A stretch of 6,103 bases of DNA, from NCBI GenBank assembly GCA_023459675.1, contig JAEWTC010000098.1:1-6103 (forward strand), written 5' to 3'. Both the position numbers and the translations under genes were made by a program. The number at the start of each line of letters is the position of its first letter. Position 1 is the stretch's first letter. The notes under the pieces were generated by a model. It was not told the DNA's origin, searched no databases, and was given only the letters and a program-made list of their open reading frames with translations. Origin of the DNA: Bacillota bacterium. Its GTDB lineage: Bacteria > Bacillota > Clostridia > Christensenellales > Aristaeellaceae. Below are positions 1-5,978 of this stretch, piece after piece.

Positions 1-998
1 GGGAGCGGGGACTCAACCACAAGCTGGTGATCGTCGTGGGCACGGGCACGCTGGCCGAAAAATATACGCAGAGCATCCGTATGCAGCAGCCGCCGGGCTT
101 TTCGATCCTCGGCTATTTCGGCACCAACCGCGACGCGTTCCACGAGCAGTACCTGGGCGGGGTGGAGATGATCGAGCCGTTCGTCAGCCGCTTTCAGGTG
201 GACGAGATCATCGTTGCGCTGGAACCGGAAGAAACGGGGCTGCTCAAGCCCGTGATCGCCCTGTGCGAGAAAACAGGCTCGAAGGTGGCGATCATCCCCT
301 TTTATAACGACCTGCTGCCCTCCAGCCCGTCGATGGAGATTGTGGGCGAAACCAAGCTGATCTACCTGCGCAGCACCCCGCTGGACAACCTGGGGTACGC
401 CTTTTTGAAACGCGCGTCGGACCTGTTTTGCGGCGCGGTGCTGCTGATCCTTTTGCTGCCGGTGATGGCCGCAGCCGTCGTCGGCATCAAGCTGACAAGC
501 CCGGGGCCGGTGCTGTTCAAGCAGGAGCGCGTAGGCCGGGGCAAACGCTTGTTTTGGATGTACAAGTTCCGCAGCATGCAAGTCAACAGCGCGCAGGATA
601 CGGCCTGGACCACGAACGCGGACGCGCGGCGCACGGCGTTTGGCCGGGTGCTTCGTAAGCTGAGCATCGACGAGCTTCCCCAGCTGTTCAACGTCCTCAA
701 GGGCGAGATGAGCCTGATCGGCCCCCGGCCGGAAATCCCCTTCTACGTGGAGAAATTCGCCAAGGATATCCCGTTGTACATGGTCAAGCACCAGATCCGC
801 CCCGGGATGACCGGCTGGGCGCAGATCAACGGCTACCGGGGGGATACGAGCATCGCCAAACGCATCGAGCACGACATCTGGTACATCGAAAACTGGAGCC
901 TCGGCCTCGATTTTCAAATCCTGCTGCGCACGCTGCTGGGCGCGTGGATCAACCCCGAGCAGCTCTCCAACCGAAAGAAGAACAAGAAAAACCCGTGA
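1..998 (+). CDS. Polyprenyl-phosphate sugar-1-phosphate transferase, 5'-truncated by the window edge
   Basis: This enzyme transfers a sugar-1-phosphate from a nucleotide sugar to undecaprenyl phosphate at the cytoplasmic membrane, the priming step of exopolysaccharide or capsule synthesis. The frame is open to the left edge (first whole codon at base 3, reading ERGLNHKL), so the GTG at 27 is an internal valine and not the start. About 331 residues remain; polytopic family members usually have roughly 450-470, so the N-terminal membrane helices are probably missing. Numbering from base 27: a Rossmann-like domain with VVGTGTLA (3-10), a hydrophobic segment (about 128-155) after DNLGYAFLKRASD, then the Bac_transf core with SPGPVLFKQERVGRGKR (158-174), YKFRSM (179-184), the catalytic Asp-Glu pair D215-E216 in SIDELPQLFNVLKGEMS, IGPRPE (231-236) and RPGMTGWAQINGYRG (258-272). 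The tail is Lys/Asn-rich. It is last in its transcript, since a terminator overlaps its stop. Family assignment is secure; the sugar donor cannot be told. Confidence 0.95.
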   Translation, partial: ERGLNHKLVIVVGTGTLAEKYTQSIRMQQPPGFSILGYFGTNRDAFHEQYLGGVEMIEPFVSRFQVDEIIVALEPEETGLLKPVIALCEKTGSKVAIIPFYNDLLPSSPSMEIVGETKLIYLRSTPLDNLGYAFLKRASDLFCGAVLLILLLPVMAAAVVGIKLTSPGPVLFKQERVGRGKRLFWMYKFRSMQVNSAQDTAWTTNADARRTAFGRVLRKLSIDELPQLFNVLKGEMSLIGPRPEIPFYVEKFAKDIPLYMVKHQIRPGMTGWAQINGYRGDTSIAKRIEHDIWYIENWSLGLDFQILLRTLLGAWINPEQLSNRKKNKKNP

Positions 999-1020
999 CC
1001 GCGGTCACGGGGTTTTCTCT
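985..1020. terminator. Bidirectional Rho-independent terminator between convergent genes
   Basis: Bases 992-1001 (CCCGTGACCG) pair perfectly with 1002-1011 (CGGTCACGGG). After one A-G mismatch (991/1012) pairing continues as A-T from 990/1013 to 987/1016, followed by G-C at 986/1017. In RNA the innermost CGCG would form the loop. The + strand has TTTTCTCT after the stem and the - strand has TTTTTCTT after it, so the element can end both the sugar transferase transcript and the convergent GH2 transcript. The sugar transferase stop codon TGA (996-998) lies inside the left arm. Confidence 0.88.
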
Positions 1021-1051
1021 ATCAAGCGGAACCTGTTTCCATTTACGCTGT

Positions 1052-3457
1052 TTACGGCACGCAGCGCACGGTGCAAGTGACCGGCGCAAGCCCTTCCGCC
1101 GCAAAGGTCAGGGTCAGCTCCCCGGGCAGGCGCGGGGCGCGCGCCACGCCGTAGGCAAGGCCGCGATAGGTTTTCCGCACGGGCGACCCGGAAAGGGTAT
1201 GGTCGGCGGGATCGCCGTTATCCAGTCCCAGCAATTCGCCGCCCGCGACCGTCACGAGTACGTCCGTATCCGCGTCCGGCGCCACGGTTCCCTGCGCGTC
1301 CACGAGCCGGATTTCAAACTGCACCACGCTCCGCCCGTCCGCGGGCAGGGTTTCCCGGTCCGGCGTTACCCGCAGCGCGGCGGGCTTCCCCGCGGGGCGG
1401 ATCCCCCTGCGGATGATTTCCTCCCCGGCGCTGTTGCGGCCGACGGCCACCAGCTCGCCCCGGGAATAGGGCACGTCCCAGCTCAGGTGCAGGTCGTTGG
1501 TCGTAATCGGCGCAAGCGGGCGTTCAAAATGCGCCCAGCGCTTCGTCATTCCCTGCAGGGGAAACTCGTAGGCCTTCACGCCGTAGCTCCGGCCGTTTAC
1601 GAAAAGCTCCACGCTGAAGCAGTTGGTATAGCAGATCACGGGATAAACCGTCCCCTCGGGAAGCGGCAAATTCAAATGCGGGAACAGGTGCAGCACGGGC
1701 TCGTCCGCGCGCCAGAGGGACTGGTAGAGGAAGTACCCGTCCTTTTCGAAGCCGCAAGTATCCATCACCCCGGGCGACGCGGCCAGATCCGGCCAGAAGC
1801 ACTCACCCAGGTGGTCGATACCCGTCCACATGAAGCTGCCGATCATATACGGGTGCACTCGCAGGTACTTCCACAGCTTCTCGGCCTTGAGCATTCTGGC
1901 GTAGTAGGGCGTCGGCCCCCAGACGCTTTCCTCGGTCTGCAGGCGGTAATCGCCCCGCTTGCCACCCACCGCCACGTCCTCCGTGCCCAGCAGCAGCCAA
2001 TCCGGGTGCTCTGTTTTTTCCTCGTCGAAAAAGGTCTCGGTGCGTTCCCGCCAGCGGTCGGCATAGTTCACGCCCACAACGTCCAGCGTTTCCAGAAACT
2101 CCGCCGTCGCCGCGGCAGGTTCCGCCTTCATGTGGTCGCAGGCCTGGGTCAGGGGGCGGGTCGGGTCCAGCGAGCGGCAGAACTCCGCCAGCATTAGCGC
2201 CGTTTCGTGCCCGCCCTCCATGCTTTGTTCGCCCACCTCGTTGCCGATGGACCACAGCACCACCGAGGGATGGTTGCGGTCGCGCAGCACCATGGCTTTC
2301 AGGTCATCCTGCCAGCATTGGTCGAAAAACTCGCTGTAGCCGCGGCTTTCGTGGGTGTTGGAGCCGAATTCCTTGCCCTTCATGGCGCGCCATTCGTCAA
2401 ACGCCTCGTCCATTACCAGAAAGCCAAGTTCGTCGGCCAGGTCCAACAGCGCGGGGTCCGGCGGGTTATGGGAGCAGCGGAGGGCGTTTACGCCCATGTC
2501 CTTAAACTTCATCAGCCTGCGCCGCCAGATTTCCGGCGGCACCGCCGCGCCCACGCAGCCCCCGTCGTGGTGCAGGCACACGCCCTGCATAATCACCTTG
2601 CGGCCGTTCAATAAAAAGCCCTCCTGCGCGGTATACGCAATCCGGCGGATGCCAAAGCGGGTTTCCACGGTATCGGTCAGCGTATCGCCCCGGTAAAGCC
2701 GGGTGACCGCCGTATAGAGCGCCGGGCAGGCGAGATCCCAAAGCTGCGGGTTGAGCACGACCAGCGTTTGCGATACCACCGCGTCTTCTTCCGCGGGCAC
2801 GTCCATCTGCCGGATGGCGGCGCGGGCGCCGTCCGCCGTGAGGATTTCGGTTTCCAGCCGCACGGGCTGCCCCAAGGCCGCGCCCAGCACGCGGGTATCC
2901 GCCTGCACCTCGGCCATGTTTTCGGTGATCACCGGCGTGGTGAGATAGGTACCCCACTGGGCAACGCACAGAGCCTGCGTTTTACACAGGGTTACGTTGC
3001 GCGTGACGCCGCTGCCCGTGTACCAGCGGGAGTTGGGCTGGCGGGAGTTGTCCACCCGCACCAGAAGCTCGTTCTCTCCCGCCCGCAGCGCGCCGGTGAT
3101 CTCCACCGCAAACGAGGTATAGCCGTACAGGTGGCTGCCGATCTCCGCGCCGTTGAGCCACAGGGTGCAGTTCATGTACACGCCCTCGAAATACAGGCTC
3201 ACGCGCTCCCCGGCCGCCGCGGCCGCGGCAAAGCGTTTGCGGTACCAGCCGATACCCGTGCGCACGTACCCGCCCGAGCCGCAGCTTGCGTTATGCTCGT
3301 CCGCGGGGTATTCGCGGGACCAGTCGTGGGGCAGCTGCACAGGCCGCCACGCGGCCCCGGCCTTTGGAAACGCTTCGTCGTCCGTCAAAGCGAAATGCCA
3401 GTCAAACCCGAAAAATTCCTGCTGCCGGTTTACGCCGGGCTGAAAACAGGTTTCCAT
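1052..3457 (-). CDS. GH2 beta-galactosidase-like glycoside hydrolase
   Basis: This is an 801-residue retaining glycosidase of family GH2, most likely a beta-galactosidase acting on oligosaccharides in the cytoplasm, as there is no signal peptide. Domains in order: jelly-roll sugar-binding domain (about 10-165; LPHDW 42-46, GIGWYRKRF 68-76, VYMNCTLWLNG 93-103, NSRWYTGSGV 142-151), Ig-like domain (about 165-272), TIM barrel (about 275-590), DUF4982-like domain (about 603-665) and a C-terminal GH2 Ig-like domain (about 690-800; LLGLDNGDP 742-750). E407 in WSIGNE is the expected acid/base and E493 in LLLGTED the expected nucleophile; CSHNPPD (328-334) and SFMWTGIDHLGE (541-552) are also conserved. 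No NxK motif typical of beta-glucuronidases is seen after the nucleophile. The ATG at 3457 is chosen because GGAGGTGA sits 5 bases upstream and GH2 homology starts just after it. The frame stays open back to 3760, but those 101 codons are antisense to the phosphatase promoter and gene. The exact substrate is inferred. Confidence 0.94.
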   Translation of the reverse strand: METCFQPGVNRQQEFFGFDWHFALTDDEAFPKAGAAWRPVQLPHDWSREYPADEHNASCGSGGYVRTGIGWYRKRFAAAAAAGERVSLYFEGVYMNCTLWLNGAEIGSHLYGYTSFAVEITGALRAGENELLVRVDNSRQPNSRWYTGSGVTRNVTLCKTQALCVAQWGTYLTTPVITENMAEVQADTRVLGAALGQPVRLETEILTADGARAAIRQMDVPAEEDAVVSQTLVVLNPQLWDLACPALYTAVTRLYRGDTLTDTVETRFGIRRIAYTAQEGFLLNGRKVIMQGVCLHHDGGCVGAAVPPEIWRRRLMKFKDMGVNALRCSHNPPDPALLDLADELGFLVMDEAFDEWRAMKGKEFGSNTHESRGYSEFFDQCWQDDLKAMVLRDRNHPSVVLWSIGNEVGEQSMEGGHETALMLAEFCRSLDPTRPLTQACDHMKAEPAAATAEFLETLDVVGVNYADRWRERTETFFDEEKTEHPDWLLLGTEDVAVGGKRGDYRLQTEESVWGPTPYYARMLKAEKLWKYLRVHPYMIGSFMWTGIDHLGECFWPDLAASPGVMDTCGFEKDGYFLYQSLWRADEPVLHLFPHLNLPLPEGTVYPVICYTNCFSVELFVNGRSYGVKAYEFPLQGMTKRWAHFERPLAPITTNDLHLSWDVPYSRGELVAVGRNSAGEEIIRRGIRPAGKPAALRVTPDRETLPADGRSVVQFEIRLVDAQGTVAPDADTDVLVTVAGGELLGLDNGDPADHTLSGSPVRKTYRGLAYGVARAPRLPGELTLTFAAEGLAPVTCTVRCVP

Positions 3458-3462
3458 CTGCG

Positions 3463-3470
3463 TCACCTCC
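3463..3470 (-). promoter_or_regulatory. Perfect Shine-Dalgarno of the GH2 gene
   Basis: On the - strand this reads GGAGGTGA, an eight-base complement to the 3' end of 16S rRNA, with 5 bases between it and the ATG at 3457 (8 from the GGAGG core). It fixes the GH2 start against the longer upstream open frame and predicts efficient translation. Confidence 0.9.
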
Positions 3471-3497
3471 GGGATGTTGCTTACCAGGTTCTCTGCC

Positions 3498-3513
3498 GTT
3501 ATCATACCATAAC
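3498..3513. promoter_or_regulatory. Candidate operator dyad over the GH2 -10
   Basis: GTTAT (3498-3502) and ATAAC (3509-3513) are perfect 5-base inverted repeats with a 6-base spacer. The 16-base dyad covers the extended -10 of the GH2 gene, where a bound regulator would block RNA polymerase. Arms this short can occur by chance and no regulator gene is in the window, so this is only a candidate. Confidence 0.22.
3501..3509 (-). promoter_or_regulatory. Extended -10 promoter for the GH2 gene
   Basis: On the - strand this reads TGGTATGAT, an extended -10 (TGn plus TATGAT, one mismatch to TATAAT). The hexamer 17 bases upstream (GTGTAC, 3524-3529) is a poor -35, so the promoter would lean on the TG extension or an activator. 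A start near 3494 would give a leader of roughly 37 bases. This is inferred from sequence alone. Confidence 0.55.
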
Positions 3514-3552
3514 CGGCGGCGGCGTACACGCCCGGCGCGCCAAATTCGTATC

Positions 3553-3581
3553 TTGCATACCGCAGCCGATGCCTGTATGAT
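3553..3581 (+). promoter_or_regulatory. Sigma-A-type promoter for the phosphatase gene
   Basis: TTGCAT (3553-3558) as -35 and TATGAT (3576-3581) as -10 are separated by exactly 17 bases. Transcription would begin near 3588 and leave a leader of about 27 bases before the ATG at 3615. It diverges from the GH2 promoter, and the two -10 elements lie about 70 bases apart. Confidence 0.72.
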
Positions 3582-3614
3582 AGAAGCAGAAAAAGGAAAG
3601 GCTGCCTTGCGTAC

Positions 3615-4544
3615 ATGACAAAGATTACGGCGTCCCTCCCGGCGCTGAAGCTTTCGTTCTCGGCCGGGCAGGGCTTTAACGAAGACCGGGCGGTGTGCAA
3701 GCGGTATGCCGATATCCGCCTGTTGGCGGCTTTCGACGGCTGCGGCGGCGTGGGCGCCAAGCGCTATCCCCAGGTGAACAACCATACCGGCGCGTATATC
3801 GCGGCCGGGCTGTATGCCGATTGTCTGGAAAAATGGTTTGCCAAAAACGCGTATGATCTGCCCCAGGCGCGTACGGGCCAGGAGCTGTGCACGTTGTTTC
3901 AGCAGACGGCGCTTACCTATCACCGCCGCTATCTGGAAAGCACGCCGTCCGCCGTAACCGGCAGCATGGTGCGCGCGCTGCCAAGCACCGCGGCCATTGC
4001 GCTGCTGTTTTCGGATTCCTCGGCGACGGTCTACTGGGCGGGCAACACGCGCGGGTATCTTTTAACCGAGCGGGGCTTGTGGCAGCTAACGGAAGACGAC
4101 CTTGCCACGCAGTGCGACGCGTTCGAAAGCCTGTACGCGGACGCGCCGATTTCCAACTTCCTGTGCGCGGATCAGGCGTTCGCCCTGCACGAGCGGCGGG
4201 TGAAACTGCCGGAAAAAGGCGTGCTGGTGCTTGCGACGGACGGCGCGTTTCACGCCCTGCCCACGCCCATGCATTTTGAGGCGCTGCTGCTAGGTACCAT
4301 GCAGGAAGCGCAGACGAAAATACAGTGGCGCAGGCTGCTGAAAAACCGCCTGCATCCCCAGGCGGCAGACGACGTTACGCTGCTTTTGCAGCCGTTCGGG
4401 TTTTCCGCGCTGGACGAGATGAAGGCGCATTTTGACAAACGGCGCAGGCACGTGCAGCAGGCGTATATCCTGCCCGCCGACCAGGCGGAGCGGGACAGCC
4501 TGACGGCCCTCAAAACGCTGTGGGAACTGTATTTGAAGGAATAA
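3615..4544 (+). CDS. PP2C-like (PPM family) protein phosphatase
   Basis: This 309-residue cytosolic protein resembles the metal-dependent PP2C phosphatases that remove phosphate from Ser/Thr. Landmarks in family order: GQGFNEDR (18-25, D24), AAFDGCGG (38-45, D41-G42 metal site), PSTAAIALLF (123-132, equivalent of the GTT-strand), VYWAGNTRGYLL (139-150), LTEDD (158-162), VLVLATDG (203-210, D209) and ADDVTLLL (251-258, D252/D253). The main metal-binding Asp residues are present, so activity is plausible. Departures are Asn144 where most members have the Asp of GDSR, and DD in place of the final DN. Residues about 265-309 form a charged, probably helical tail beyond the core. There is no membrane segment or sensor domain. 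The ATG at 3615 has only a purine-rich AAAGG about 13 bases upstream, a poorly spaced site, and no nearer in-frame start exists. No kinase or substrate gene is adjacent. Substrate unknown. Confidence 0.8.
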   Translation: MTKITASLPALKLSFSAGQGFNEDRAVCKRYADIRLLAAFDGCGGVGAKRYPQVNNHTGAYIAAGLYADCLEKWFAKNAYDLPQARTGQELCTLFQQTALTYHRRYLESTPSAVTGSMVRALPSTAAIALLFSDSSATVYWAGNTRGYLLTERGLWQLTEDDLATQCDAFESLYADAPISNFLCADQAFALHERRVKLPEKGVLVLATDGAFHALPTPMHFEALLLGTMQEAQTKIQWRRLLKNRLHPQAADDVTLLLQPFGFSALDEMKAHFDKRRRHVQQAYILPADQAERDSLTALKTLWELYLKE

Positions 4545-5978
4545 TCAAGAAAACGGAAAGTTCATATGCCCGATGAACGCATCGGCAAACAGCGGGTTGC
4601 CGCTCAGCGTCACCTGCCGGGCGGCCGCCGCGATGCGGCCGGCCGTTTCGCGAAGCGTTTCGTTTTGTAAAAGCAGGCACGCGCCCTCCAGCGCGGCGTT
4701 GCCCAGCACCTGCGCTTTGGCCGCGAGCACGCGCGGGAACAGGCCGATGGCCGCCGCGCTGCGCGTGTTTAAGTGGCTGCCGAAGCCGCCCGCAATGAAC
4801 AGCGTTTGAAGCTCCTCCACGGCAACGCCCGCCGCGCCCAGCAGCGTTTCGATCCCCGCCGCCACGGCGGCCTTGGCCAGCTGCACCTGCCGGATATCCT
4901 GCCGCGTGAGAACCACGCCCGGCGCAACCGCAATGCGTTCGTCCTCCATGGCGCCGTATTCGTCGATCCACCCAAGCCGCAAGAGCGCGGCAACGGCGTC
5001 CACCAGCCCGGAGCCGCAGAAGCCCCGCGCCTCGCCCCCGCCGATCACGTGAAAATCCAACGCGTTTTGCGCCGTCCAGGCCTTGTCGATCGCGCCGGGC
5101 ACGCCGCCCATGCCGCAGGAAATGCCCGCGCCTTCAAACGCCGGGCCAACCGCCGTGGAGGCGACGTACAGCGTGCCGCCATGCCACAGGGCGATTTCGC
5201 CGTTGGTGCCCACGTCGCACAGCAGGGCCGTTTCCCCGCGCTCCATTATCCCGCTGGAAAGCACCGCGCAGGTGAGGTCCGCGCCTGTAAACGCCCCGAT
5301 TGCCGGGGGCAGATAGGCGGGGAAGCCGAGCACCGCTTCCGTGTGCCCGAACAGGCATTCCACTGGAAACGGCGCGGCGGCAAACGCCTGTACGCTGCGG
5401 CCCGTGAGAAGCGTAAGCATCACGGTATTGCCCGTGATTACGGCGCGGGTGACCGGCGGCAGCCCGGCCGTCATGCTCGAAAGCGCCTCCAGCACGCTTT
5501 TTCGCAGCTGGGATGCCTTACCCGAAAGCGCCGCCGAAACCCGCCCCACCACGTCCGCCGCCGTGTTCGCCTGCGGGTTGAGCATGGAGGCCCCGGCATA
5601 CAGCGCGCCGGTTTGCGCGTCAAACAGGCGCAGCTCCAGCGTGGTTGTGCCGATATCCGCGGCCATCGCAAGCGAGGACGCGCCCTGCGCGCCGCACACC
5701 TGCCATGTGAAGCCCGCGGGCGTTTGCAGCACAACCTCGCAATCCCCCATCAGCCGCATGCGGCAGGAGAGGCGAACGCCGTGTTTTTGCTCCGCCTCGT
5801 CGGGCGGAGAGAGTTTCCCCCATGCCTGCACCGCGCATTTGCCGCACACGCCCCGGCCGCCGCAGGGGTGCGCGAACGATACGCCCCGCGCCTGCAGCAC
5901 CTCCATCAGCAGCGGCTCGCCCAAAAAGGGGATCTCCACGGAGTTCCCCTGCGTGCGCAGCGTAAGGCGGCCGCTCAA
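4545..5978 (-). CDS. RACo-type reductive activator of corrinoid proteins ([2Fe-2S] plus ASKHA/DUF4445 domains)
   Basis: Proteins of this family use ATP to drive reduction of inactive Co(II) corrinoid cofactors to Co(I) in methyltransferase systems. The 477 residues start with a plant-type ferredoxin domain (about 3-90) whose ligands are visible as C39-x5-C45-x2-C48 in HPCGGRGVCGKC, plus C72 in RLSCRM. The ATPase part follows: MAADIGTTTLELRLFD (105-120, first phosphate motif), ITGNTVM (181-187), LCDVGTNGEIAL (253-264, second phosphate motif), VGPAFEGAGISCGMGG (277-292), GFCGSGLVDAV (319-329) and FIAGGFGSHLN (394-404). It is shorter than the well-studied RACo of Carboxydothermus (over 600 residues), because little linker lies between the Fe-S and ATPase parts. 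The start is TTG at 5978, overlapping the upstream stop as TTGA, with GGGGAG 5 bases before it. No corrinoid protein or methyltransferase is in the window, so the partner is unknown. The family call is firm; the role is inferred. Confidence 0.9.
   Translation of the reverse strand: MSGRLTLRTQGNSVEIPFLGEPLLMEVLQARGVSFAHPCGGRGVCGKCAVQAWGKLSPPDEAEQKHGVRLSCRMRLMGDCEVVLQTPAGFTWQVCGAQGASSLAMAADIGTTTLELRLFDAQTGALYAGASMLNPQANTAADVVGRVSAALSGKASQLRKSVLEALSSMTAGLPPVTRAVITGNTVMLTLLTGRSVQAFAAAPFPVECLFGHTEAVLGFPAYLPPAIGAFTGADLTCAVLSSGIMERGETALLCDVGTNGEIALWHGGTLYVASTAVGPAFEGAGISCGMGGVPGAIDKAWTAQNALDFHVIGGGEARGFCGSGLVDAVAALLRLGWIDEYGAMEDERIAVAPGVVLTRQDIRQVQLAKAAVAAGIETLLGAAGVAVEELQTLFIAGGFGSHLNTRSAAAIGLFPRVLAAKAQVLGNAALEGACLLLQNETLRETAGRIAAAARQVTLSGNPLFADAFIGHMNFPFS

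Noticed and set aside
944..2197. Long + strand open frame of about 417 codons across the GH2 gene
   Set aside because: It is antisense to a clear GH2 coding sequence, its translation is rich in Arg, His, Pro and Ala with no recognisable motif, and it has no ribosome binding site. It is a by-product of GC-rich codon use.
3534..3541. Palindrome GGCGCGCC in the divergent promoter region
   Set aside because: This 8-base GC palindrome does not extend beyond the core and is expected by chance in GC-rich DNA; it does not overlap either promoter's hexamers.
2768..3580. Second long + strand open frame of about 270 codons opposite the GH2 5' half and the intergenic region
   Set aside because: It shows the same low-information composition, lies antisense to conserved GH2 motifs, and runs through the phosphatase promoter.
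4570..4585. Hairpin CCGATG-N4-CATCGG near the 3' end of the RACo gene, considered as its terminator
   Set aside because: The stem has only 6 pairs and the nearest T-run on the - strand is more than 15 bases away, so it does not meet the usual terminator form. It lies within codons.
4622..4641. GC-rich hairpin CGGCCGC-N6-GCGGCCG downstream of the phosphatase, considered as its terminator
   Set aside because: It is followed by only three T residues and lies in an Ala/Arg-coding stretch of the RACo gene, where such palindromes arise easily in GC-rich DNA.
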